A DNA stretch of 64,000 bases, taken from assembly GCF_003323735.1 (NCBI RefSeq), contig NZ_QOIM01000042.1, positions 682,001-746,000 of the forward strand, read 5' to 3'. Origin of the DNA: Streptomyces reniochalinae (lineage in GTDB: Bacteria > Actinomycetota > Actinomycetes > Streptomycetales > Streptomycetaceae). A model generated the notes under the pieces. That model saw only the letters and a list, made by a program, of their open reading frames with translations. It ran no database searches and was not told where the DNA came from. Below are positions 40,727-49,013 of the stretch, in pieces. Numbering within the stretch: position 1 is the first letter of the stretch; each line of letters opens with the position of its first letter. The translations under genes were made by a program, and so were the position numbers.

Positions 40727-40805
40727 GTCCGTCAATGTGCCAGGTGCCACCGACAAACCACCGACACGCCGCCGACAGACCGGGGCCGCGGCGGTGTCGG
40801 TCCCC

Positions 40806-40837
40806 GCCCCTCCGCCACCGGGAGGCGGCGGAGGGGC
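40806..40837. terminator. Hairpin terminator of panB
   Basis: GCCCCTCCGCC (40806-40816) pairs perfectly with GGCGGAGGGGC (40827-40837). It lies just after the panB stop on the minus strand. Confidence 0.75.
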
Positions 40838-40858
40838 AGAGGACGGCGGGGGAGAGGG

Positions 40859-41686
40859 TCACTCGTAGGAGTGCTCGGATGCCGGGAACGCCCCGGAGAC
40901 GACGTCCTCGGCGTAGGCGCGCGCGGCGTCGGTGAGCGCGCCCCGCAGGTCGGCGTACCGCTGCACGAAGCGGGGCAGCTTGCCGGGTGTGAGACCGGCC
41001 ATGTCGGTCCACACCAGGACCTGCGCGTCGCAGTCGGCCCCCGCGCCGATGCCGACGGTGGGCACCTGCAAGGCGCGGGTGACCTGCGCGGCGACGGACG
41101 CGGGCACCATCTCCAGGACGACGGCGAAGGCCCCGGCGTCCTGGGCGGCCTTGGCGTCGCGCATCAGCTGGTCCGCCGCCTCCTCGCCGCGGCCCTGCAC
41201 CCGGTAGCCCATGGCGTGCACGGACTGGGGGGTCAGTCCGATGTGCGCCATCACGGGGATGCCGGAGCGCACCAGGAGCCCGATCTGGCCGGCGGAGCGC
41301 TCGCCGCCCTCCAGCTTCACGGCGCCGGCCCCGGCTTCCTTGACCAGCCGGGTGGCGCTGCGCAGGGCCTGGACCTCGCCTTCCTGGTACGAGCCGAACG
41401 GCAGGTCGGCGACGACGAGGGCCCGTCCTGTGCCGCGGACGACCGCGGCGGTCAGCAGGGTCATCTGGTCGAGGGTGACGGGGACGGTCGTCTCGTATCC
41501 GAGGTGGCAGTTGCCGGCCGAGTCGCCGACCAGCAGGACGGGGATGCCGGCCTCGTCGAGGACCGAGGCGGTCATCGCGTCGTACGCGGTGAGCATCGGC
41601 CACCTCTCGCCCCGCTCCTTGGCGAGTGCGAGGTCGCGTACGGTCACACGGCGGTTTCGGGTTCCCCCGTAGAGCGTCTGTGGCAT
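40859..41686 (-). CDS. panB: 3-methyl-2-oxobutanoate hydroxymethyltransferase
   Basis: A 275-residue ketopantoate hydroxymethyltransferase, the first enzyme of pantothenate and coenzyme A synthesis; it transfers a hydroxymethyl group from methylene-THF to 2-oxoisovalerate. Features: MLTAYDAMTASVLDEAGIPVLLVGDSAGNCHLGYETT (Mg-binding Asp in VGDSAG), VVADLPFGSYQ, AVKLEGG, MAHIGLTPQSVHAMGGYR-like segment with YRVQGR, the catalytic Glu in VLEMVPA, and TVGIGAGADCDAQVLVW. ATG 41686 is chosen because TAGGAGA lies 9 bases upstream and MPQTLYGG is the common start; a longer frame to 41788 exists. No panC or panD is adjacent. Confidence 0.96.
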   Translation of the reverse strand: MPQTLYGGTRNRRVTVRDLALAKERGERWPMLTAYDAMTASVLDEAGIPVLLVGDSAGNCHLGYETTVPVTLDQMTLLTAAVVRGTGRALVVADLPFGSYQEGEVQALRSATRLVKEAGAGAVKLEGGERSAGQIGLLVRSGIPVMAHIGLTPQSVHAMGYRVQGRGEEAADQLMRDAKAAQDAGAFAVVLEMVPASVAAQVTRALQVPTVGIGAGADCDAQVLVWTDMAGLTPGKLPRFVQRYADLRGALTDAARAYAEDVVSGAFPASEHSYE

Positions 41687-42112
41687 GGCTCTGTCTCCTA
41701 CTTTTGTCGTCTCGAAGCGCCCTGACGGCGTCTCCGGATCAGGGCCCATGCTGGCACGCACCCGCTGCACCCGGGTAGGGGGCGCCACCTCGGCCGACCC
41801 GGCGCTTCGGGCGTGTGCCCTCTGTGCGCGCGGCCGCGCGCCCTCTGCGTACGGGGCGTACGAGGCGCACGGGGCCTACGAGAGGTGTGGGACGCGTGTT
41901 GTGTCACAGCCGCGAAACCGCCTCGACCAGCCGGAACCCGGCAGGCCCCTCCCCTCGTCCTCTCACCAGATTCCCTACCCAACCCCTCCGGGTTCCGGGC
42001 GACCCCGCCGGTTGCGGACGAAAGCAGCAGTTGGACCGAAGCGTTCAACTGGTTGAGAACCGGCATCGCCTATCGTTCATCGGGCACCAGCACAGGCAAG
42101 TGAGGACGGCGG
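41687..42112. promoter_or_regulatory. Divergent intergenic region, panB / EEP phosphatase
   Basis: A 426-bp gap with no supported gene. It holds the panB promoter on one side and that of the EEP gene on the other. The middle (41810-41900) has loosely repeated GCGTACGRGGCG segments. A TATCGT element at 42071 lies 42 bp before the EEP start, without a clear -35. Confidence 0.4.
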
Positions 42113-43171
42113 ATGGCGCGCGCGTACACGGCGGAGGCCACGCACAGCGAAGACGGCGACCGGCGGGCGGGACTCTTCTCCCGGCTCGCACGGCGGCCGG
42201 GTGGCCGCCAGGGCCGGGCCTTCTCCGGCTGGTCGGGACCGGGCAAGTGGCGGCGCGGCTGGGTGCCGGCGGCGCTCGCGGTCGTCCTCGCCCTGGCGTT
42301 CCTCCTGCACGCGGAGATCCCCAACTCCATCGGCAACATCGGTTCGCTGTGGGAGACGTTCCTGCCCTGGGGCGGCCTGGGGATCGTGGTGCTGCTCGTC
42401 GCGGGGGTGCTGCGCCGGTCGGCCACCGCGCTGCTGGCCCTGGTGCTGCCCTCGCTCGTGTGGTTGAACCTGTTCGGCGGCGTCTTCAGCGACAAGTCGA
42501 CCAGCGCGGCGGGTGATCTGACGGTCGTCACGCACAACGTCAACGCGGACAACCCCGATCCCCGGGGCACGGCCGGGAAGCTGGCCGCATCCGGCGCCGA
42601 CGTCATCGCGCTGGAAGAGGTCTCGCGCACGCAGGCCGCCTCCTACGAGGAGGGCCTGGACAAGGCGTACCCGTACCACAAGCTCATGGGCACGGTCGGG
42701 ATCTGGAGCAAGTACCCGCTGACCGGCGCCCGGTCCATCGACCTCAAGATGGGCTGGCCCCGCGCCATGCGCGCCACCGTCGAGACGCCCCGGGGGGATG
42801 TGGCCGTCTACGCCGCTCATCTGCCGTCCGTGCGGGTGCAGTTCCGCGCGGGCTTCACGGCCGGGCAGCGGGACGGCAGCGCCAACGCGCTCGGTGACGC
42901 ACTCTCCGACGACCCGGCGGACAACGTGGTCCTCCTCGGCGATCTGAACGGCACCATGAACGACCGGGCGCTCGCCCCCATCACCTCGCAGCTGCGCTCC
43001 GCGCAGGGCGCGGCGGGCAACGGGTTCGGCTTCAGCTGGCCCGCCTCGTTCCCGATGGCGCGGATCGACCAGATCATGGTCAAGGGTCCGGACCCGGTCT
43101 CCGCGTGGACCCTGCCGTCCACCGGCAGTGATCACCTGCCGATCGCCGCGAAGCTGAGACTCACGGACTGA
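42113..43171 (+). CDS. Membrane-anchored endonuclease/exonuclease/phosphatase family protein
   Basis: A 352-residue protein. The N-terminal 120 residues carry three hydrophobic helices (WVPAALAVVLALAFLL, LPWGGLGIVVLLVAGVL, LLALVLPSLVWLNLFGG) after a basic tail. The extracytoplasmic EEP domain begins with LTVVTHNVNADNPDP (catalytic Asn), then DVIALEEVS (metal-binding Glu), AHLPS, VVLLGDLNGTMND (Asp, Asn) and GSDHLPIAAKL (final Asp-His). These residues define the Mg-dependent phosphodiesterase/phosphatase fold. Substrate could be a nucleic acid or a phospholipid; secreted streptomycete members are often non-specific. GAGG lies before the ATG. Confidence 0.9.
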   Translation: MARAYTAEATHSEDGDRRAGLFSRLARRPGGRQGRAFSGWSGPGKWRRGWVPAALAVVLALAFLLHAEIPNSIGNIGSLWETFLPWGGLGIVVLLVAGVLRRSATALLALVLPSLVWLNLFGGVFSDKSTSAAGDLTVVTHNVNADNPDPRGTAGKLAASGADVIALEEVSRTQAASYEEGLDKAYPYHKLMGTVGIWSKYPLTGARSIDLKMGWPRAMRATVETPRGDVAVYAAHLPSVRVQFRAGFTAGQRDGSANALGDALSDDPADNVVLLGDLNGTMNDRALAPITSQLRSAQGAAGNGFGFSWPASFPMARIDQIMVKGPDPVSAWTLPSTGSDHLPIAAKLRLTD

Positions 43172-43175
43172 GCGC

Positions 43176-43196
43176 GGGCACGCACCCTGCGTGTCC
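43176..43196. terminator. Short hairpin after the EEP gene
   Basis: GGGCACGCA (43176-43184) pairs with TGCGTGTCC (43188-43196), 8 of 9 as Watson-Crick plus one G-T, around CCC, starting 5 bp behind the stop codon. Confidence 0.5.
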
Positions 43197-43403
43197 GTCC
43201 GCTCACGACAGGGGCGTAAGGGCGCGTCACGCAGCCGGTTTCGCCTGCCCTTAACGTCGTGTTTTGCGCGGTGGAACATCTGGCTGCGAGACTTTGTTCT
43301 TCGGCAAAACATTCAGGGCGTCCCGGCGCTGCGCCGCCCTGCCCTTCCGCGCGTGCCCGCGCACCCCCTGATCGTTCCGTATCGCCCGAAAGGTTCTTAC
43401 CGC

Positions 43404-44603
43404 ATGCCTCTGGCTCTGCTCGCACTCGCTGTGGGCGCCTTCGGGATCGGCACCACCGAGTTCGTGATGATGGGCCTGCTGCCGAACGTCGCCGACGATC
43501 TCGGCACGTCCGTACCGACCGCCGGATACCTCGTCTCGGCCTACGCGCTCGGTGTCGTCCTCGGCGCCCCGCTGCTCACCGCCGTCGGCGCGCGCGTCCC
43601 GCGCAAGCTGATGCTGCTGCTGTTGATGGCGCTGTTCACGCTCGGTAACCTCGCCTCGGCGCTCGCGCCCGGGTTCGGCACCCTGCTGGCGGGGCGGGTG
43701 CTGGCCGGGCTGCCGCACGGCGCCTTCTTCGGCGTCGGCGCCGTGGTCGCCGCGCGTCTGGTGCGCGAGGGCCGGGCCGCCCGTGCCGTCGCCACGATGT
43801 TCCTGGGCCTGACCGTCGCCAACATCGTCGGCGTCCCCGGCGGTACCGCGCTGGGCCAGCAGCTGGGCTGGCGCGCCACCTTCGTGGTCGTCACCCTCAT
43901 CGGCCTGGTCGCGATGGTCTCCCTCGCCCTGCTGGTGCCGCGCCTGCCCCTGGAGCACCAGGGCGGGGTCAGGCACGAGCTGCGCGCCCTGGGTAACCGC
44001 CAGGTCGTCCTGGGGCTGCTGACCGCCGTCTTCGGCTTCGGCGGCGTCTTCGCCGTCTACAGCTACCTCGCCTCGATGATGACGGAGGTCACGGGGCTGG
44101 CCGAGTCCTCCGTGACGTGGGTGCTCGCCCTCTTCGGCATCGGGATGACGCTCGGCACGCTCGTCGCGGGGCCGCTCACCGACCGGGCCCCGCGCCGCAC
44201 CCTGTACGCGGCGCTCGGTCTGATGGCCGTCATCATGGTGGTCTTCCACTTCGCGGCACCCGTGAAGTGGGCGGCGCTGGTGCTGGTGGGGCTGCTGGGC
44301 GCCGTCGGCTTCCTGATCACCACGCCCGTCCAGATGCTGGTGATGCGTGCCGCCTCGAACGCGCCCACGCTGGCCTCGGCGTCGAACCACTCGGCGTTCA
44401 ACCTCGCCAACGCGGGCGGTGCCTGGCTCGGCGGCGCGGTCATCGCGGCGGGCTGGGGCTGGATGTCGCCGACCCTCGTCGGCGCGGTCCTCGCACTGGC
44501 CGGTCTGGCCATCGCGCTCGTGGCGGGCACCGCGGCCCGCGGCGAGTCGCGGGTGGTGGCCCGTGCGGGCGAGCGCCCGGTCGAGGTCCACTCGGGCAGC
44601 TGA
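43404..44603 (+). CDS. MFS transporter, DHA1 family (AraJ/SotB-like efflux)
   Basis: A 399-residue 12-helix antiporter. ATG 43404 follows GAAAGG. The N-terminus MPLALLALAVGAFGIGTTEFVMMGLLP is diagnostic of the arabinose/chloramphenicol efflux subgroup, followed by PTAGYLVSAYALGVVLGAP and GRVLAGLPHGAFFGVGAVVAARLV (the HGAFFG motif). Other blocks are NIVGVPGGTALGQQLGWRATF and the late SASNHSAFNLANAGGAWLGG. Related proteins expel sugars or drugs. A strong terminator follows immediately, so the gene is monocistronic. Confidence 0.93.
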   Translation: MPLALLALAVGAFGIGTTEFVMMGLLPNVADDLGTSVPTAGYLVSAYALGVVLGAPLLTAVGARVPRKLMLLLLMALFTLGNLASALAPGFGTLLAGRVLAGLPHGAFFGVGAVVAARLVREGRAARAVATMFLGLTVANIVGVPGGTALGQQLGWRATFVVVTLIGLVAMVSLALLVPRLPLEHQGGVRHELRALGNRQVVLGLLTAVFGFGGVFAVYSYLASMMTEVTGLAESSVTWVLALFGIGMTLGTLVAGPLTDRAPRRTLYAALGLMAVIMVVFHFAAPVKWAALVLVGLLGAVGFLITTPVQMLVMRAASNAPTLASASNHSAFNLANAGGAWLGGAVIAAGWGWMSPTLVGAVLALAGLAIALVAGTAARGESRVVARAGERPVEVHSGS

Positions 44604-44615
44604 GGCGTGGAGGAG

Positions 44616-44655
44616 ACGAACGTCCCGCCGCGTGCTCCCGCGGCGGGACGTTCGT
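44616..44655. terminator. 17-bp perfect bidirectional hairpin
   Basis: ACGAACGTCCCGCCGCG (44616-44632) pairs exactly with CGCGGCGGGACGTTCGT (44639-44655), loop TGCTCC. It separates the convergent MFS and nadE genes. Confidence 0.85.
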
Positions 44656-44721
44656 GCGCGTCGGTGACGTGCGGTGACGGATGTGCTGTGACGGACGTGC
44701 GTGCAACGCCGTCGTCCCCCC

Positions 44722-46473
44722 TCAGCCCTCCCGCCAGCCGTTCGTGATCGGCAGGCGGCGGTCCTTGCCGAAGCCCTTGGGGGAGATCTTGGTGCCCGGC
44801 GGGTACTGGCGCCGTTTGTACTCCGCGCGATCGGTCATCCGCAGCACACGGCGTACCGTCTCCGGGTCGAAGCCCGCCTCGACGATGTCGGCCGCGCCCT
44901 GGTCCCCGTCGACGTACCGCTTCAGGATGCCGTCGAGCACCTCGTAGTCGGGCAGCGAGTCCGTGTCGACCTGGCCGGGCGCCAGCTCCGCGCTGGGCGG
45001 CTTGGTGATGGAGCGCTCGGGGATGGGCGGGGTGCGGCCGTGCTCCCCGGCCGCGCGGTTGCGCCACTCGGCCAGGCGGAAGACGTTCGTCTTGTAGACG
45101 TCCTTGATGGGCCCGTAGGCACCCACCGCGTCCCCGTACAGCGTCGAGTAGCCCACCGCGAGCTCCGACTTGTTGCCCGGCGCCAGCACGATGTGGCCCT
45201 CCTGGTTGGAGAGCGCCATCAGCAGGGTGCCGCGCAGCCGGGCCTGAAGGTTCTCCTCGGCGACGCCGGTCAGCTCCAGGGAGCCCATGTACGCGGCGAA
45301 CATCGGCTCGATCTCGACCGTGCGGAAGTTGCACCCGGTGCGCTCGGCCAGCTCGGCGGCGTCCTCCTTGGAGTGCTCGGAGGAGTAGCGCGAGGGCATG
45401 GCGACGCAGTGGACGTTCTCGGCGCCGACCGCGTCGCAGGCGAGGGCGGCGGTCAGCGCGGAGTCGATGCCGCCGGACAGCCCGATCAGCACCGAGCTGA
45501 AGCCGTTCTTGGCGGCGTAGGCGCGCAGGCCGACGACGAGTGCCGTGTAGATCTCCTCGTCGTCCTCCATGCGCGGCGCCTCGCTGCCGGTGGCCTGTGG
45601 CTCGTACGGGGCGAGCGGCTCGGCGCTCAGTACCCGGTGCTCGACGCGCAGCCCGTCGTCCACGGTCCCCGAGGGCGGCGTGGCGGCGGCAGCGGGCAGG
45701 TCCAGGTCGAGGACGACGCAGCACTGCTCGAACTGGGGCGCCCGGGCGAGGACGCGGCCGCCCGCGTCGACCACGATCGAGTCGCCGTCGAAGACCAGCT
45801 CGTCCTGGCCGCCGGTCTTCGCCAGGTAGGCCGTGGTGCAGCCCGCCTCCTGCGCGCGCTTGCGGACCAGCTCCAGGCGGGTGTCGTCCTTGTCCCGCTC
45901 GTACGGCGAGGCGTTGACGGACAGCAGCAGCCCGGCGCCCGCACCGCGTGCGGCCGGTACCCTGCCGCCCTCCTGCCACAGGTCCTCGCAGATGGCGAGG
46001 GCCACGTCGACGCCGTGGACGCGGATGACGGGCATCGTGTCGCCTGGCACGAAATAGCGGAACTCGTCGAAGACGCCGTAGTTGGGCAGGTGGTGCTTGG
46101 CGAACGTCAGCACGATCTCGCCGCGGTGCAGCACCGCCGCCGCGTTCTGCGGCGCCCCGGCGGGCTGCCCGTAGCGGGGCCTGTCCTGTGCGCAGCGGTC
46201 GAGGTAGCCGACGACGACCGGCACCTCGCCCAGGCCCTCGTCGGCCAGCCGCCTGGCGAGGTCCCGCACCGCGGTGCGGGACGCCTCGACGAACGACCGG
46301 CGCAGCGCCAGGTCCTCGACCGGATAGCCGGTCAGCATCATCTCCGGGAAGGCCACCAGGTGGGCGCCCTGCTCGACGGAGTGCCGGGTCCAGCGGAGGA
46401 CGGCCGCGGCGTTGCCCTCCAGGTCGCCGACGGTGGAGTCGATCTGATTCAGCGCGAGACGTAGTTGAGCCAC
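44722..46473 (-). CDS. nadE: Glutamine-dependent NAD+ synthetase
   Basis: A 583-residue two-domain enzyme that amidates nicotinic acid adenine dinucleotide with ATP, using ammonia from glutamine. The N-terminal nitrilase domain has the Glu-Lys-Cys triad in FPEMMLTGYP, FAKHHLPNYG and AICEDLWQ. The C-terminal synthetase has the P-loop IGLSGGIDSALTAALA and later LAPGNKSELAVGYSTLYGDAVGAYGPIKDVYKT. GTG 46473 gives MAQLRLALNQIDSTVGDLEGNA, the family start; the frame is open farther upstream without homology. It is the last step of NAD synthesis; neighbours are unrelated. Confidence 0.96.
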   Translation of the reverse strand: MAQLRLALNQIDSTVGDLEGNAAAVLRWTRHSVEQGAHLVAFPEMMLTGYPVEDLALRRSFVEASRTAVRDLARRLADEGLGEVPVVVGYLDRCAQDRPRYGQPAGAPQNAAAVLHRGEIVLTFAKHHLPNYGVFDEFRYFVPGDTMPVIRVHGVDVALAICEDLWQEGGRVPAARGAGAGLLLSVNASPYERDKDDTRLELVRKRAQEAGCTTAYLAKTGGQDELVFDGDSIVVDAGGRVLARAPQFEQCCVVLDLDLPAAAATPPSGTVDDGLRVEHRVLSAEPLAPYEPQATGSEAPRMEDDEEIYTALVVGLRAYAAKNGFSSVLIGLSGGIDSALTAALACDAVGAENVHCVAMPSRYSSEHSKEDAAELAERTGCNFRTVEIEPMFAAYMGSLELTGVAEENLQARLRGTLLMALSNQEGHIVLAPGNKSELAVGYSTLYGDAVGAYGPIKDVYKTNVFRLAEWRNRAAGEHGRTPPIPERSITKPPSAELAPGQVDTDSLPDYEVLDGILKRYVDGDQGAADIVEAGFDPETVRRVLRMTDRAEYKRRQYPPGTKISPKGFGKDRRLPITNGWREG

Positions 46474-46547
46474 GGGCCCGAGTGTAATCGTCGGGCTGAC
46501 GTTTAGGGGCGGGCCCCCGGCCGGTGTCCGGTGCCCGCCCCACGTGC

Positions 46548-48164
46548 TCACTTGCGGTAGCCGAGCACTGTCATCATGCCCGCCTCACCGTGGTAGACGT
46601 TGTGGCAGTGGACCATCCACAGCCCGGGGTTGTCGGCGTCGAAGTCCACCTCCAGCGTCCTGCCGGGGAGCACGATCGAGGTGTCCTTGCGCGGCCCGCC
46701 GTCCGGGAGGGCGAACGTGTGGCCGTGCAGGTGCATGGGGTGCCACATCTGCGTCCTGTTCACGAAGCGCAGCCGGACACGCTCGCCCGCCGTGACGGGG
46801 TAGCGCTGCTTCGGGTCGTACTTCTTGCCGTTGAGGCCCCAGTCGTACCGCGCCATGGAACCCGTCAGCTCCAGCGTGACCGTGCGGTCCGGCTTGCCGG
46901 CCTTCAGGCGGACCGCTCCTTCGGCCCGCAGCTTGCCGGCGGTCAGCAGGGTGCCGTCCAGTTCCGCGGGGCGCGCCCTCGGTGACGGCGCGGCGCCCCC
47001 GCCGGTGCGCAGCAGCGCCCGGGCCTGCTCCTTCTTGCCCTCGGCCAGCGCCGTCAGTGGGAAGACACCGTCCTTGACGGTGACGAGCACGTCGTAGCGC
47101 TCGCCCATGCCCAGCAGCAGCGCGTCCGTGGCGGCGTGCTCGACCGGGTAGCCGTCCGTGTGGGTGACGGTCATGCGGTGACCGCCGAGCGCGACGCGGA
47201 AGGCGGTGTCGCCGCCGGCGTTGACCAGCCGGATCCGCACCCGGTCGCCCGGCCGGGCCCGGAAGGTCTCCGGATCCCGCGAGGTGCGGCCGTTGACCAG
47301 GTGGTACGGGTACTTCACGTCGCCCGCGTCGCCGCCCAGCAGCTCACTCGTGGCCCCCCTCATCATCCGCGAGGGCCCCTTCTCTGGCTGCTTCGCCGGG
47401 CGGGAGCCACCGCTCATCCCGTGCATGCCGTGCCCGCCGGACGCGTCCCCGCCGCCCCCGCCGTCCTTGCCGTGACCGCCGCCCTCGTCCATGCCGCCGT
47501 GATCCATGCCCTTGCTCAGCTCGGCCAGGACGCCGTCCGGCGTGGAGCCCTCGACACCGTCCACCCAGTCGTCGAGGACGACCACCCACTCCTTGTCGTA
47601 CTCCAACGGCTCCTTCGGGTCCTCCACGATCAGCGGCGCGTACAGCCCCCGGTCCTGCTGGACGCCCGAGTGCGGATGGAACCAGTACGTACCCGGGTGG
47701 GCTACGGCGAAGCGGTAGGTGAAGTCGGCGCCCGGCTCGATCTCCCGCTGGGTGAGCGCGGGGACCCCGTCCATGTCGTTGCGCAGCGCCAGTCCGTGCC
47801 AGTGCAGGGACGTCGCCTCCGGCAGGTGGTTGGCGAGCGTCAGCGCGAGCGTGTCGCCCGCGGTGATCCGCACCTCCTTACCCGGCGCCCGGTCGCCGTA
47901 CGCCCAGGTGGGGACGGTTTTGCCGGCGCCCAGCTCCAGGTGGGTGCGGGTGGCGGTGAGCCGCACCTTCTCGGTGCGGCCCGTGCTGTTCTTGAGCCGC
48001 TCGGCCTCTGCGGTGCGTACCTCGGCGCCGTCGGGCTCGACGTAGCGGCGCCCGCCGCCCGCGCTGTCGGTGCTCCGGGCGTCGGAACAGGCCGCCAGCA
48101 GACCGCCGGCGGCCAGGGCCGCACCGGTGCCGAGCACGGTGCGACGGGTGGGAAGGGAGCGCAT
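46548..48164 (-). CDS. Multicopper oxidase lipoprotein (CopA-like)
   Basis: A 538-residue periplasmic-side copper enzyme. The N-terminus MRSLPTRRTVLGTGAALAAGG ends in lipobox LLAAC and has twin arginines, so Tat export of a folded, lipidated protein is likely. Copper ligands are seen in LHWHGLALRN, YWFHPHSGVQ, WHPMHLHGHTF and VHCHNVYHGEAGMM, giving the T1 and T2/T3 centres. A Met/His/Gly-rich loop (MDHGGMDEGGGHGKDG ... GHGMHGMSGG) at about 225-265 resembles copper-binding loops of CopA and CueO. It probably oxidises Cu(I) or phenolics. The DUF6153 gene upstream in the same orientation carries a similar His/Gly segment. Confidence 0.93.
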   Translation of the reverse strand: MRSLPTRRTVLGTGAALAAGGLLAACSDARSTDSAGGGRRYVEPDGAEVRTAEAERLKNSTGRTEKVRLTATRTHLELGAGKTVPTWAYGDRAPGKEVRITAGDTLALTLANHLPEATSLHWHGLALRNDMDGVPALTQREIEPGADFTYRFAVAHPGTYWFHPHSGVQQDRGLYAPLIVEDPKEPLEYDKEWVVVLDDWVDGVEGSTPDGVLAELSKGMDHGGMDEGGGHGKDGGGGGDASGGHGMHGMSGGSRPAKQPEKGPSRMMRGATSELLGGDAGDVKYPYHLVNGRTSRDPETFRARPGDRVRIRLVNAGGDTAFRVALGGHRMTVTHTDGYPVEHAATDALLLGMGERYDVLVTVKDGVFPLTALAEGKKEQARALLRTGGGAAPSPRARPAELDGTLLTAGKLRAEGAVRLKAGKPDRTVTLELTGSMARYDWGLNGKKYDPKQRYPVTAGERVRLRFVNRTQMWHPMHLHGHTFALPDGGPRKDTSIVLPGRTLEVDFDADNPGLWMVHCHNVYHGEAGMMTVLGYRK

Positions 48165-48303
48165 GGGGATACCTCACGTGGTCGTCTCCTGATGTCGTAC
48201 CTGGGCACACGCACGCCCGCGCGCGGCTTCCGCGCGCGTCAGGGGCCCCGACGGGCGGCCGGTGGCTTCCCCTCAGGGTGTACGGGCGGGCGTGCGGGCC
48301 CTG

Positions 48304-48870
48304 TCAGGTCCGCAGGATCGACAACCGCGCGAGACGGACGGCGGTTCTGGGCGGCGGCAGCGGCCACAGGGCGGGCAGCAGCCGGGTGCGGTACGCGGCT
48401 GCGAGGTCCGCCCCGCGCCGACGCGGCACCAGCGCCACGAGCAGGCCCAGCAGCGCGACGGCCGACCACACACCCAGCACGGCGAGACACACGGAGGCGG
48501 GGTCCATCCCGGTGCCGTGACCGTCACCGTGACCGGTGCCTTGCTCTCCCGGCTGGGGCGGCGCGGCGTACGTGGCGTGGTCGACGGACGAGTCATGAGC
48601 GCCACCCACGCCACCCACGCCGGGTTCGGTCTGGGCGGAGGACAGGGCGTCGGCGGCGGGCACGGTGGGTGCCTCGGCCGGTGCCATCAGGGCCACGTCG
48701 CCGCTGAGTGCCATGGAGGCCGCCGGTGCGGCCGGTGCTGCCGACGCCGGCTCGGACGAGGGGTGGCCCAGCGTGTGCATGGTGACCAGGCCCAGGAGCA
48801 GGGCGGCGAGCAGCAGCGCGCGGGCGCACCACGGGGTGCGGGAGTGGCGCGTGGACTGCTCCGTCGGCAT
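48304..48870 (-). CDS. DUF6153 family membrane protein
   Basis: A 188-residue protein with two hydrophobic helices, ARALLLAALLLGLVTMHTLGHP and ASVCLAVLGVWSAVALLGLLVALVP, separated by an Ala/Pro-rich loop that ends in GEQGTGHGDGHGTGMDP. The HP after the first helix and the late position of the second helix fit the DUF6153 family, which is often found beside copper genes in streptomycetes. ATG 48870 is chosen by the GGTGGAGG stretch just before it. Located 140 bp upstream of the multicopper oxidase on the same strand, it may bring copper to it; this is inferred from context. Confidence 0.75.
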   Translation of the reverse strand: MPTEQSTRHSRTPWCARALLLAALLLGLVTMHTLGHPSSEPASAAPAAPAASMALSGDVALMAPAEAPTVPAADALSSAQTEPGVGGVGGAHDSSVDHATYAAPPQPGEQGTGHGDGHGTGMDPASVCLAVLGVWSAVALLGLLVALVPRRRGADLAAAYRTRLLPALWPLPPPRTAVRLARLSILRT

Positions 48871-48888
48871 GGCCTCCACCCTAGCCGC

Positions 48889-48905
48889 ATGCCCTGGCGG
48901 GGTAT
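48889..48905 (-). promoter_or_regulatory. Candidate CsoR-like copper operator
   Basis: ATGCCCTGGCGGGGTAT is a near-palindrome with C and G tracts, 19 bp upstream of the DUF6153 start. It resembles the TACCCC...GGGGTA operators of actinobacterial CsoR. The copper-related genes downstream make this plausible, but the match is partial. Confidence 0.35.
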
Positions 48906-49013
48906 GCGCACACTCCCCGTGGCCGGTTTCCACAGGGTTCCTGTGTGTTTGGCGCGGTGCTGGCGGGGTTCGGTCATTGACGTGAACTCGCCACCGAGCT
49001 GAGGATGCCCAGC

